NCBI GenBank assembly: GCA_021792365.1 | Contig: JAJYUT010000002.1 | Location: forward strand, 578,313-642,312 | Source of the DNA: Pseudomonadota bacterium | GTDB lineage: Bacteria; Pseudomonadota; Alphaproteobacteria; Dongiales; Dongiaceae | Direction: 5' to 3' | Length of the DNA stretch: 64,000 bases | Shown: positions 44,206 through 52,438 of the stretch, piece after piece | How positions within the stretch are numbered: the stretch's first letter is position 1 | Layout of the letters: each line of letters opens with the position of its first letter | Translations under genes and position numbers: made by a program | The notes under the pieces: model-generated | What the model was told of the DNA's origin: nothing | What the model saw: only the letters and a program-made list of their open reading frames with translations | Database searches by the model: none

Positions 44206-44561
44206 CAGCTGCCCCGGTAGGTGGAATAGGCGTAGGGGGAGAGCAGCAAGGGCACGTGATAGTGCTGGTCCGGCGCGGCCATCCCGAAGCGGAGGGTCAC
44301 CTGGTCGAGGAATTTCGGCTCGGGCAAAGTCTGGCCCGTCCGCTCGAAATAGGCGCCGGCCTCGAACACCAGCTCATAGGTGCCAGCCGTGAAAGCCGCG
44401 CCTTCGAGCAGCGGCCGGTCGCAGCGTCCGTCCGCGTTGGTCCTGAAATCGCCGAGCTTCTCCCGCCCACCCGCCGGCTTGACCCGATACAGAGCAAGAT
44501 CCATCCCGGCGCCAGGTCGACCGAGCGCGGTGTCCAAGACGTGCGTCGTGAGCCGTCCCAT
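44205..44561 (-). CDS. uraH: 5-hydroxyisourate hydrolase (transthyretin-like)
   Basis: A 118-residue cytosolic hydrolase converting 5-hydroxyisourate to OHCU. Signatures at both ends: LTTHVLD with His7 and the C-terminal YRGS tetrapeptide. Arg46 (DGRCDRP) and His102 (HYHVPLLL) complete the active site. There is no signal peptide. The ATG at 44561 gives the family-typical start and follows AAGGAGAGG. First gene of the uraH-xdhA-xdhB-xdhC operon. Confidence 0.93.
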   Translation of the reverse strand: MGRLTTHVLDTALGRPGAGMDLALYRVKPAGGREKLGDFRTNADGRCDRPLLEGAAFTAGTYELVFEAGAYFERTGQTLPEPKFLDQVTLRFGMAAPDQHYHVPLLLSPYAYSTYRGS

Positions 44562-44700
44562 CCGTCCCCTGCCTCTCCTTGCAAGCCCGGCAGTCCCGCA
44601 GGTTCTCCCCAACCCCCTGCAGATGCAAAAACCATAACGCGTTTCTGCGACGCGGTGACGCAGGATTATTCAGAAATGGGATCAAAACACTATCAAGGGG

Positions 44701-44717
44701 CTCTTGAAGACCAAGAG
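44701..44717. promoter_or_regulatory. 17-base inverted repeat upstream of uraH, candidate operator
   Basis: CTCTTG and CAAGAG flank 5 bases, 140 bases before the uraH start codon, in a 257-base gap that is AT-richer than the coding sequence. Size and symmetry fit a LysR-type or GntR-type site. A looser relative lies upstream of puuD. No clear -10/-35 pair was assigned. Confidence 0.35.
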
Positions 44718-44818
44718 CCAGCCGCGATCCGGCACGCCGACATTATATTGTAAGACGAAGCGCTTGCGCCGCAAGACTGCCACCGCCTCAGAAGAGGCTG
44801 ACGCTCCGCGATGCAGGG

Positions 44819-45421
44819 CTATTTGCGGGAGCAGCCTTTCGGTGGGCATGCGCCGCCGCTCAAGCGCTGCGGCTTTCCGGTGTCGACGTTCCGCCGCATT
44901 GGCGGCCGCACCGCCGGCCGGTCATCGTCATCGCGCTGTAGCACCCCCACGCGCGGGCGGTTCCGATCGTCATCATCGCCATCGCGGAGGCGGAAGGGCC
45001 GCTGCTTGCGGTCATCCGCTCTGTCATCGCCGCGTTCCGCGCGCGGCTTGCGCCGCTCGTCCCGCTTCGCCCGGGTGGGTTCCTTGTCCCGGTCCTTCCT
45101 GTATGTCCGGTGAGCCTCCCGCTCGTCGAAATATCCCTTGGTCGCTTGATGGCTCGTCCCGTGCCGGTCATAGCAGACGCCGCGCGCCCGATCGCAGATC
45201 ACGCCGCGGGCCGGCCGGAAATAGCGGTCATCGTCATCGTCGTCGAAATCATGAAAATAGGGATAGTGGCCGAACCGGCCGCCGTAATGCGGACCATAGT
45301 ACGGAGCCTGGTCGTAGTAATCGCGATAGGCGGGTGTGGTACCGTAGTAGCCGCCGTCGCCGGCGGCACATCCCGCCAACGCCAACACTGCCAGCGCCAT
45401 GGCACAGAATCGCACGAACAT
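44819..45421 (-). CDS. putative lipoprotein with charged low-complexity tail
   Basis: A 200-residue protein with a lipoprotein signal; lipobox LAGC places the acylated Cys at residue 17. The mature part starts with a Tyr/Gly-rich stretch, then a six-Asp run, then a long region rich in Asp, Arg and Lys that is probably disordered. It ends in CPPKGC. No family recognised. Likely an envelope protein binding cations or wall material; this is speculation from composition. It follows the LysR gene in the same direction, 98 bases away. Confidence 0.6.
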   Translation of the reverse strand: MFVRFCAMALAVLALAGCAAGDGGYYGTTPAYRDYYDQAPYYGPHYGGRFGHYPYFHDFDDDDDDRYFRPARGVICDRARGVCYDRHGTSHQATKGYFDEREAHRTYRKDRDKEPTRAKRDERRKPRAERGDDRADDRKQRPFRLRDGDDDDRNRPRVGVLQRDDDDRPAVRPPMRRNVDTGKPQRLSGGACPPKGCSRK

Positions 45422-45519
45422 CGCGGCCACCTTCGCTCCCGTACACACTTCCATAAACAACAACGGTGTGCCGGTTCGTTCCCTTCGGGCGGGGCGGGGG
45501 CGATCACTCCATCGTGACA

Positions 45520-46449
45520 TCAAGCGGCAGTGCGCGGCCCATCGTCTTTTGTGGGTGCGCGATCTTTCGCGACTTCCGTCAGCAACCAGTCACGGAAAGC
45601 CCTGACCTTGGCAGACCTCTGACGTTCCTCGGGATAGACCAGCCAGTATTTGAAGTCGTAATGCGAAACAACGACCGGCAGGATCTGCACGAGGCGGCCC
45701 GCCGCCAGATCGGCATCGAAGAAGGCAGGCGTCACCAGCGCGACTCCCTGCCCTGCCATCGCTGCGCTGCCGATCATCTGCTGCGTCTGCATCTGGAGAA
45801 TGGGCCCTTTGAGGCGCGGCAACTTTGCAAGGCCCGCTTGGACGAACCAGCGCTGCCAGCAATCGTCCGTGCAATCGAGCAAGGGCAGCGGCAACAGATC
45901 CTCGGCGCGCGTGATCGGGCCGACACGCTTCAGGAACTCGGGGCTAGCAACCGCCGTCAGATCGACCGTGAACAACTGATGCGCCCTGATGCCCGGCCAA
46001 TCACCCTTGCCGCTCCGGATAGCGACGTCGATCTCCTCCACCGTGAAATCGACCACCCGGTGCGAAGCTTCCAAACGAACGGCGATCTCCGGATGCGCCA
46101 TCTGGAAAGTGCCGAGCCGCGGCACCAGCCAGTTGGTGCAGAAGGTGTTGACCGCGCTGATCGACAGCACGCTCTCGTCTGTCTCACGCAATCTCGCAAA
46201 CGCAGCGCTCAGCCGCTGGAACGCTTCCGTCACGGCGGGCGCGAGCCGCTTGCCGGCTTCGGACAGCACGACGCGCCGCGGCTGACGCAGGAAGAGCACG
46301 GTCCCGATTCGATCCTCCAGCAGCTTGACCTGATAGGAGACGGCGGCCTGGGTCATGCCCAGTTCCTCCGCCGCCCTGGTGAAGCTGCCATGGCGCGCGG
46401 CCGCCTCGAAGGCACGGATGGCTGACAAGGGGGGCAGTCGCGACATCAT
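45520..46449 (-). CDS. LysR-family regulator, GcvA type
   Basis: A 309-residue regulator with the GcvA-type opening RLPPLSAIRAFEAAARHGSFTRAAEELGMTQAAVS, trimmed here at the usual HTH (about 6-65), and an effector domain at about 95-300. Two adjacent ATGs (46449 and 46446) are possible starts. Neighbours give no clear target: the lipoprotein gene downstream and the DUF1127 gene divergent from it. It is probably a local or distant-acting regulator of unknown effector. Confidence 0.88.
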   Translation of the reverse strand: MMSRLPPLSAIRAFEAAARHGSFTRAAEELGMTQAAVSYQVKLLEDRIGTVLFLRQPRRVVLSEAGKRLAPAVTEAFQRLSAAFARLRETDESVLSISAVNTFCTNWLVPRLGTFQMAHPEIAVRLEASHRVVDFTVEEIDVAIRSGKGDWPGIRAHQLFTVDLTAVASPEFLKRVGPITRAEDLLPLPLLDCTDDCWQRWFVQAGLAKLPRLKGPILQMQTQQMIGSAAMAGQGVALVTPAFFDADLAAGRLVQILPVVVSHYDFKYWLVYPEERQRSAKVRAFRDWLLTEVAKDRAPTKDDGPRTAA

Positions 46450-46570
46450 GATCCATAAAGCGGGCTTGTGCTCTTCCCCTGAGGATCGATTTGAACAGGC
46501 GGATTGTCGAGCGCAAATTCGACCTCGAGCCATAAGCTCTATTTGGCCTCAGGAAGCAGATGAGCCGGTC

Positions 46571-46786
46571 ATGAGACAAGTCCTTGGAATCCGGGTAATT
46601 CCCCGCTGCAAGCCGCGCGCGCTTGGTTGGTTCGGTCGCCTGCGCATCCGCCTATTCGGCCCAGGCGACCGCAGCAAAGCGGCTGCGCTGCAGCATTGCT
46701 CGCCCCATCTCCTGCGCGATATCGGGCTGCTCGATGACCGGCACGCCAAACATCTGCTGCGCGATGACTTGCTGTTTCGTCGCTAA
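46571..46786 (+). CDS. DUF1127 (YjiS-like) small protein
   Basis: A 71-residue basic protein whose C-terminal half has the DUF1127 pattern: LQHCSPHLLRDIGLLDD. Short members of this family in alphaproteobacteria help turn over small RNAs and affect phosphate and carbon metabolism, but this subgroup, with a longer basic N-terminus, is uncharacterised. The end overlaps the convergent NYN gene by four bases. Confidence 0.7.
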   Translation: MRQVLGIRVIPRCKPRALGWFGRLRIRLFGPGDRSKAAALQHCSPHLLRDIGLLDDRHAKHLLRDDLLFRR

Positions 46787-47544
46787 CTCACGCGCGGTGC
46801 CGATGGACGGCGGCGCCGGCGCGGCTTGGGCGCGGCGGTTTCCGGCTTCAGGCGGACGCGGACGCGCCTGCCCTCCGACTGGTCGATCTCGAACGCGCCG
46901 GACTTGCGCACGAGGTCGCTGAGCTTGGCAACACCGTAGCTGCGCGGGTCGAAATCCGGCGCGAGGTTGGCGAGGCGCGTGCCGAGCGCGCCGAGGCCGA
47001 CCCAGCCGTCATCGCTGTCCATCTGCGCGATGGCGGTCTTCAGCAGCGGCAAGGCATCGCCCTGCCCCTGCGCGGCCTTGGCCTCCGTGGGCGCCGCCTC
47101 GCCCAGCAGATTCTCCGTGTAGATGAAACGCCGGCAGGCCTGGCGGAAGCTCTCCGGCGTCTTGCGCTCGCCGAAGCCGAAGACGTCGAGCCCCTCTTCG
47201 CGGATGCGCGCGGCGAGGCGGGTGAAATCGCTGTCGGAGGAGACCAGGCAAAAGCCCTCGAAGCGTCCGCTATGCATCAGGTCCATCGCATCGATGACCA
47301 GCGCGATGTCCGAGGCGTTCTTGCCCGTGACATAGGCGAACTGCTGATGGGCGATGATGGCGTGCTTGGCGAGGATCTCGGTCCAGCCGCGCAGGCCTGG
47401 CCGCGTGAAATCACCGTAAATCCGCCGCACGCTGGCCTCGCCAAGCTGCGCAATCTCCTGGAACAGCCGGTCGGCGATCTTGGCCGAAGTGTTGTCGGCG
47501 TCGATCAGGACGGCCAGCCGCGGCGAGCGTGGTTCGAGGGCCAT
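46783..47544 (-). CDS. NYN domain / OST-HTH protein (LabA/DUF88 family)
   Basis: A 253-residue protein. The NYN (PIN-like) nuclease domain is at about 8-145: VLIDADN supplies the first acidic residue, KNASDIALVIDAMDL the second set and VSSDSDF the third. An OST-HTH/LOTUS-like domain at about 165-235 (MDSDDGWVGLGALGTRL) is thought to bind RNA. A basic tail of Arg/Lys repeats ends it. Bacterial members are predicted ribonucleases. It is divergent from the secreted-protein gene at 47827. Confidence 0.88.
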   Translation of the reverse strand: MALEPRSPRLAVLIDADNTSAKIADRLFQEIAQLGEASVRRIYGDFTRPGLRGWTEILAKHAIIAHQQFAYVTGKNASDIALVIDAMDLMHSGRFEGFCLVSSDSDFTRLAARIREEGLDVFGFGERKTPESFRQACRRFIYTENLLGEAAPTEAKAAQGQGDALPLLKTAIAQMDSDDGWVGLGALGTRLANLAPDFDPRSYGVAKLSDLVRKSGAFEIDQSEGRRVRVRLKPETAAPKPRRRRRPSAPRVS

Positions 47545-47826
47545 GGGGTGTCTCCGAAGGTGGACCTCGCTCTTAACACATTCCAGCCGCTATGCGCAGG
47601 CGCGCCGTGCGGCGTGGCCGAGGGCGCATCTCTCCTCGAATTCTCCACCTTGTCTCCAAGCATGTCCGGCGGGATTGCCCTAAGCCTTGCACCCGCAACC
47701 GTCCGGGCCGTTGGCTCTGACCCGAGTCCCGGCGGGTGGACCCAAGCGGCCATGGGCTGGCGGCACAATGGCGCCCGCACCATCGCCCCGACCGTTCCAA
47801 TGAACCGTTCTGATGACAGGGGAACC

Positions 47827-48267
47827 ATGATGCAAAGCACATACGGCGCCGTCCTGCTGGCGGCGGCGCTCGCCACGACCGCCCTGACCGGGCTTACCGG
47901 CGCCGCGCATGCCGACGAAGCGGCTGTCGGAGAGCATCCGAACAACCGCGCCAACCATCATCCGGTGCACGACTCGATCCGTGAGCACCAGGCGGTGGTT
48001 ACGCCACTCGGCAACGGCGCCACGGCGGTCAGCTACTGGGCGAGCGCGCCCGACGGCTGGCACGTGGTCACCACCGTCGACACGGTCGTCGGCCAGGATA
48101 CGGATGCGGAGCAGCATGCGATCGTACGCTTCTCCGCCATGCTTGCGCCGGGACAGGAACAGTTGATCTCCGTCGCCGGCCAAGTAGGCACGCAACCCAT
48201 CGCCCTACGGGTTCGCCGCACAGGCGACCGCATCGAGATGATGCGGGTTGCTGACCCGGCGATGTGA
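47827..48267 (+). CDS. secreted hypothetical protein
   Basis: A 146-residue protein with a signal peptide ending in AHADE, preceded by a good ribosome site (CAGGGGAACC). The mature part is rich in His near its start (NHHPVHDSIREH) and then beta-rich. No family recognised. Two ATGs in a row (47827, 47830) are equally possible starts. Periplasmic location is inferred. Confidence 0.65.
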   Translation: MMQSTYGAVLLAAALATTALTGLTGAAHADEAAVGEHPNNRANHHPVHDSIREHQAVVTPLGNGATAVSYWASAPDGWHVVTTVDTVVGQDTDAEQHAIVRFSAMLAPGQEQLISVAGQVGTQPIALRVRRTGDRIEMMRVADPAM

Positions 48268-48287
48268 CGCGCCTCGCGGGCGCGCTG

Positions 48288-48542
48288 TCACTCCGCGGCG
48301 CGCGTCCCGCACGGCGCATCGCGCAGAATGCGCTCGGTCGAGGCCGGATACTTGGCGAGCATCGCCGCCGGCCGGACCGGGCGCGCGACGAGATTGCCGC
48401 CGCAATTGGGGCAGATCCCGCCGAAGACGGTCTCCGCGCACGTTGCGCAGAAGGTGCATTCGAACGTGCAGATGCGCGCCTCCGCACTCTGCGGCGGCAG
48501 GTCGCGGTCGCAGCATTCGCAGTTCGGCTTCAGCTTGAGCAT
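48288..48542 (-). CDS. DUF1272 zinc-ribbon-like protein
   Basis: An 84-residue protein of the DUF1272 family with four Cys pairs: CECC, CTFC, FCATC-type and CPNCGG, most likely binding one or two zinc ions. The start MLKLKPNCECCD is standard. Function is unknown in the family; a nucleic-acid or protein-binding ribbon is possible. Confidence 0.88.
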   Translation of the reverse strand: MLKLKPNCECCDRDLPPQSAEARICTFECTFCATCAETVFGGICPNCGGNLVARPVRPAAMLAKYPASTERILRDAPCGTRAAE

Positions 48543-48571
48543 TGCGTTTGATCTCCCCTGCGGTCGGGCTT

Positions 48572-48660
48572 TGGTGCCTGCGGCCGGACTCGAACCGGCA
48601 CGGCCCTTTCGGGCCGAGGGATTTTAAGTCCCTTGTGTCTACCAATTCCACCACGCAGGC
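48572..48660 (-). tRNA. tRNA-Leu(TAA)
   Basis: An 89-base gene on the minus strand with acceptor stem GCCTGCG/CGCAGGC, discriminator A and encoded CCA. The anticodon loop ACTTAAAAT places TAA as anticodon, reading TTA (and TTG). A long variable arm, CCTCGGCCCGAAAGGGCC-type, is typical of tRNA-Leu. Confidence 0.95.
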
Positions 48661-48730
48661 GGCGCGCCGCATGGGTAACATGAGGTGTTTGGATCGACAA
48701 TGCCGCGCCCGGCTCTCGAGGCGAGCGCCC

Positions 48731-49426
48731 TCACTCCTCATCCTGGCTGGCGCAGGGCCATTCGGGCGGCACGGCCAGTCCGGCCGGCAACTTCGTGGCT
48801 TCATCGCCGCAGGTTTCCACGAGCTGCTCCTGCACCAGGTTCTGCGCCCGGCTCAGGTCCGCGCCGCGCAGGTCAGCCAGGTAGAGCTCCGCATTGCGCA
48901 GGTTCGCGCCCGCGAGTTGCGCGCCGCGCAGATCCGTCCGCGCCAAGTAGGCGCGCTCGAGATTGGCATTGCTCAGGTCTGCGCCGGCCAGCGACGTCCG
49001 CCCCAACTCAGCCTTCTCCAGGTTGACACCGGCCAGCTTGGCTCCGTCCAACTTGGCGCGATGCAACTCGGCCTTCACCATCACGGCGCCGGTGAGGTCC
49101 GCTCCTTTCAGATCGGCGCGATCCATCATTGTCTTCGAGAGGTCGGCACCCGTGAGATTCGCGCCGCCGAGCCGGGTCCAGGACAGGTCCGCTTCGACCA
49201 GAGTCGCCTTGCTGAGATTGGCGCCGGTCAGATCGCTGCGGCTGAGATCGGCGGATTCCAGTTTGGCTGCGCTCAGGTCCCGGCCACCCAAGACCAGCTT
49301 CGACTTTGCGCATTGCGACCAGTCGACCCCCGGGCGCGGGCCATCGTTGCAACCCGCATCGGCCCGGCCGGCCGCCATGCCGACCGTCGCCACCACCGCC
49401 CAAGATACCAGTAACAAGCGTTTCAT
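48731..49426 (-). CDS. exported pentapeptide-repeat protein
   Basis: A 231-residue protein with a signal peptide (residues 1-25, ending ADAG) and then about 25 A(D/N)LXX pentapeptide repeats forming a right-handed beta-helix. It ends in a non-repeat segment with Cys residues (VETCGDE, EWPCASQ) that may close the helix. Unlike cytosolic DNA-mimic members it is exported. Function unknown. Its start overlaps the stop of the small upstream ORF (ATGA), although it also has its own GGAGG site. Confidence 0.85.
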   Translation of the reverse strand: MKRLLLVSWAVVATVGMAAGRADAGCNDGPRPGVDWSQCAKSKLVLGGRDLSAAKLESADLSRSDLTGANLSKATLVEADLSWTRLGGANLTGADLSKTMMDRADLKGADLTGAVMVKAELHRAKLDGAKLAGVNLEKAELGRTSLAGADLSNANLERAYLARTDLRGAQLAGANLRNAELYLADLRGADLSRAQNLVQEQLVETCGDEATKLPAGLAVPPEWPCASQDEE

Positions 49427-49596
49427 CGTGCCTCCGGACCTGCCCAGCGTGAACATCCCTGGCCACGCGATGTGGCCTCCCCATATGGACAGGCGGTTCT
49501 CGCGATCCTCGAGGATTGCGTTGGATCGAGACCAAACAGCCGCACGACCTGACCAGGGGCGCAGCTTGGCGTTCTTTTCACTTGGCGTTTCTTCAT
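49423..49596 (-). CDS. possible 57-residue small protein coupled to the pentapeptide-repeat gene
   Basis: An ATG at 49596 with an excellent ribosome site (AAAGGAG, 8 bases before the ATG) opens a 57-codon frame. It ends in a TGA overlapping the ATG of the pentapeptide-repeat gene (ATGA). The product starts MKKRQVKRTP and is basic, with three Cys and no recognised motif. Good initiation signal plus stop/start overlap make a small coupled protein or leader peptide plausible, but composition is not diagnostic. Confidence 0.45.
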   Translation of the reverse strand: MKKRQVKRTPSCAPGQVVRLFGLDPTQSSRIARTACPYGEATSRGQGCSRWAGPEAR

Positions 49597-49626
49597 CCGG
49601 CCCTCTCCTTTGGCGAGAGTTCGCCC

Positions 49627-50382
49627 TTACGCCTGCGGCTCGCCCTCGATCGGGTCGCCGCCCAGCCCGCGGATCAGCGCGCGCAGTTCTTCGGCGGCAG
49701 CCTTCAGCGCCGCGTCATCGGTGCCGCGCAGCACGAAGCTGGCGCCGAAGCGGCCCTGGCGGAAGAACGGATAGGAGCCGATCTCGAGCTGCAGGTAGCG
49801 GGCCTGCAGCTCCCCCAACCCCTTGGCGATCACGCCCTCGCCGACATGGGCGGAGACCGTGACGGACAGCACCTTGTCGCCGGTCCTGAGCCGGCCTTTC
49901 AGCCCGTCGAACATGGCGCGGCAGATCGCAGGAACGCCCGCCAGCACGAACACGTTCCGGATCTGGAACCCCGGCGCGGTCGAGATCGGGTTGTCGATCA
50001 GGGTCGCACCCTCCGGCATGTGCGCCATGCGCAGGCGCGCCTCCGTCAGATTCGCTTCGCCGTAGTGATTGGTGAGCAGCTTGACCGCGCGCGGATTCTT
50101 GATCAGCGGCAGGCCGAACGCGCGTGCGACGCATTCAGAGGTGATGTCGTCATGCGTCGGCCCGATCCCGCCGGTCGTGAAGAGGTAGTCGTGTGCGGCG
50201 CGCAGTTCGTTGACGCCCTTGATGATCGCCTCCGGCACATCCGGCACCACCCGTGCCTCCAGCAGGCGCACGCCGATCCCCGTCAGCTCCGTCGCGATGT
50301 AGTTCAGGTTCGCGTCCTTGGTGCGGCCCGAGAGGATCTCGTTGCCGATGAGCAGGACTGCGGCGGTGACGATCCTGGTCAT
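49627..50382 (-). CDS. CinA N-terminal-type (MoaB/Mog fold) protein
   Basis: A 251-residue protein of the competence/damage-inducible CinA family, covering only the molybdopterin-binding-like domain: ILSGRTKDAN near residue 20 and FTTGGIGPTHDD at about 65-78. The nicotinamide-nucleotide amidase domain of full CinA is absent. Such short forms are common in alphaproteobacteria and are suspected pyrophosphatases of ADP-ribose or related nucleotides. It starts one base after the lipoprotein stop codon. Confidence 0.85.
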   Translation of the reverse strand: MTRIVTAAVLLIGNEILSGRTKDANLNYIATELTGIGVRLLEARVVPDVPEAIIKGVNELRAAHDYLFTTGGIGPTHDDITSECVARAFGLPLIKNPRAVKLLTNHYGEANLTEARLRMAHMPEGATLIDNPISTAPGFQIRNVFVLAGVPAICRAMFDGLKGRLRTGDKVLSVTVSAHVGEGVIAKGLGELQARYLQLEIGSYPFFRQGRFGASFVLRGTDDAALKAAAEELRALIRGLGGDPIEGEPQA

Positions 50383-50383
50383 G

Positions 50384-50704
50384 CTAGTTCGCGGGCGAAT
50401 AGCCGAGCTGGCGCATGCAATCATCGACGATCGCGCCGAAGCGCTTGCCGGAGCGCTGGCTGGACATGTTCCGCGACAGCTCCGTATCGACCGCGCCATA
50501 GGCGTCGTCGTTGGCTGCGGCCGATGTGTCCTGGTCGATCTTCTCGTCGGTGTCCTGTTGCGCCCAGGCGATCTCCTTGCAGGTCCTGAGATCGGCATCC
50601 GCCTGCTCCGGCGTGACGCCGGGCTTGGTCCAGGCGGTCGTGCTGGAGAACAGGGAGCAGCCCGCAAGCAACGCCGCCAGGGTCAAGGAGATCAAGATGC
50701 GCAT
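50384..50704 (-). CDS. small lipoprotein
   Basis: A 106-residue protein with lipoprotein signal MRILISLTLAALLAGC; acylated Cys at residue 16. The mature part has two further Cys (RTCKEIAWAQ, DDCMRQLGY) that probably pair, a pattern seen in many short alphaproteobacterial lipoproteins with no assigned function. It is followed after one base by the CinA-like gene, so they are likely co-transcribed. Confidence 0.7.
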   Translation of the reverse strand: MRILISLTLAALLAGCSLFSSTTAWTKPGVTPEQADADLRTCKEIAWAQQDTDEKIDQDTSAAANDDAYGAVDTELSRNMSSQRSGKRFGAIVDDCMRQLGYSPAN

Positions 50705-50799
50705 GGACCGGTCCGTTGGAAATTCGGCGCTACCTTGCCGGGATCAGATTGAAGTTGCAACATGGCGACAAAGCTTCAAGTTCACCTTCCTTTCCTCTC

Positions 50800-51498
50800 A
50801 TGAAATACGCACAACCCCTGATCCCCGCGACGCTGCTGCGCCGCTATAAGCGCTTCCTGGCCGATATGCAGATGGCAGACGGAAGCCAGGTCACCGTTCA
50901 TTGCGCCAATCCCGGCTCGATGCTGAGCCTCGCGGTGGCGGGCCGGCGCTGCTGGCTCAGCCACCATGCCGGGACGGCCCGCAAGCTGGAATATTCCTGG
51001 GAGTTGGAGGAGGCGCCGACCGGCTGCATCGGGATCAACACCGGCCGCGCCAACGCGGTCGTCGCGGAGGCGCTCGCCGGCGGCGCCATCCCGGAACTGG
51101 CGGGCTGGCCGATCGTGCGGCGCGAGGTGCCGGACGGCGAAGCCTCGCGGCTCGATTTCCACCTCTCCGGCAGCGCAGGGCCGGATTGCTGGCTGGAGGT
51201 GAAGAGCGTGACCATGAGCCGGGAGGCGGGGCTCGCCGAATGGCCGGATGCCCGGAGCAGCCGGGGCGCCCGGCACCTGCAGGCCTTGTCGCGGCTGGCG
51301 GCGGGCGGCGCCAAGGCCACCTTGCTGTTCCTGGCGCAGCGGCCGGATTGCGCTGCCTTCCGGGTCGCCGCCGACATCGACCCCGCCTATGCGGCGGCGT
51401 TCGCGGCGCTGGACCGGGCCAACGTCCGGATTCTGGCCTATGACTGCGCCGTTTCGCCGGACGGCATCGCGCTACGCAAGCCCCTGACAATACTGTAG
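50800..51498 (+). CDS. sfsA: SfsA family protein
   Basis: A 232-residue protein of the sugar fermentation stimulation A family: VTVHCANPGSML near the N-terminus, GINTGRANAVV in the middle and the nuclease-like DCWLEVKSVTM and PDARSSRGARHLQAL segments. The Asp-Glu-x-Lys-type core suggests a PD-(D/E)XK nuclease fold. Its physiological role is unclear; in E. coli it was linked to maltose metabolism and DNA binding. It begins 95 bases from the divergent lipoprotein gene and is followed by map. Confidence 0.9.
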   Translation: MKYAQPLIPATLLRRYKRFLADMQMADGSQVTVHCANPGSMLSLAVAGRRCWLSHHAGTARKLEYSWELEEAPTGCIGINTGRANAVVAEALAGGAIPELAGWPIVRREVPDGEASRLDFHLSGSAGPDCWLEVKSVTMSREAGLAEWPDARSSRGARHLQALSRLAAGGAKATLLFLAQRPDCAAFRVAADIDPAYAAAFAALDRANVRILAYDCAVSPDGIALRKPLTIL

Positions 51499-51582
51499 TA
51501 TTGCGGAAGTGCGGCAGACGCAGGCCTGGACGGCTTGCGTGGCGGGGGGTTCAACCGTATCTATCCCCCCGAGGAGACGAGA

Positions 51583-52434
51583 ATGATGCGCGAAGTTCCA
51601 GGCACCCAGATGCAGAAAAAAGACGTCGTCGACGAGTGGGACTACGAGGATCGCAAGATCAAGGTCCATGACGGTGCGGCGTTCGAGAGTATGCGCAAGG
51701 CCGGCAGGGTGGCGGCCGAGACTCTCGACTTCATCACCCCCCATGTCGTACCGGGCGCCACGACCGACGAGTTGGACCGGCTCTGCCACAGTTTCATCGT
51801 GGGCCAGGGCGCGATTCCCGCGCCGCTCAATTATCGCGGATTCCCGCGCTCGATCTGCACCTCCATCAACCACGTGGTCTGCCACGGCATCCCCGGACCG
51901 AAGAAGCTGCTGGACGGCGACATCCTCAATATCGACATCACGGTGATCGTGGACGGCTGGCACGGCGACACCAGCCGCATGTTCCTGGTCGGCAAGGTGG
52001 GCGTGCAGGCAGCGAAGCTGGTGGATGTCACCTATGAATGCATGATGCGCGGCATCGAGCTGGTGAAGCCGGGTATCCGCCTGGGCGAGATCGGCCATGC
52101 CATCCAGACCTATGCGGAGAAGCACCGCTACTCCGTCGTGCGAGACTTCTGCGGCCACGGCATCGGGCGGGTGTTCCATGACTCGCCGTCGGTGCTGCAT
52201 TTCGGCCGGCCGGGGAGCGGCCCGGTCCTGAAGGCCGGCATGTTCTTCACCGTCGAGCCGATGATCAATGCCGGCCGCCACGAGGTGAAGATCCTCGACG
52301 ACGGCTGGACCGCCGTGACGCGCGACAAGAAGCTGAGCGCGCAGTTCGAGCATACGATCGCGGTGACCGAGACCGGCTACGAGATCTTCACCCTGTCGCC
52401 CAAAGGCTGGGATCGCCCACCCTATCCCGCGTGA
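51583..52434 (+). CDS. map: methionine aminopeptidase, type I
   Basis: A 283-residue cytosolic dimetal peptidase removing N-terminal Met. Metal ligands are in NIDITVIVDGWHGDTSR (two Asp), GHGIGRVFHD (His), TVEPM (Glu) and QFEHTIAVT (Glu). An N-terminal extension of about 30 residues (MMREVPGTQMQKKDVVDEW) precedes the canonical start. The ATG follows GAGGAG. sfsA-map-radC are all on the plus strand with short gaps. Confidence 0.93.
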   Translation: MMREVPGTQMQKKDVVDEWDYEDRKIKVHDGAAFESMRKAGRVAAETLDFITPHVVPGATTDELDRLCHSFIVGQGAIPAPLNYRGFPRSICTSINHVVCHGIPGPKKLLDGDILNIDITVIVDGWHGDTSRMFLVGKVGVQAAKLVDVTYECMMRGIELVKPGIRLGEIGHAIQTYAEKHRYSVVRDFCGHGIGRVFHDSPSVLHFGRPGSGPVLKAGMFFTVEPMINAGRHEVKILDDGWTAVTRDKKLSAQFEHTIAVTETGYEIFTLSPKGWDRPPYPA

Positions 52435-52438
52435 CATC

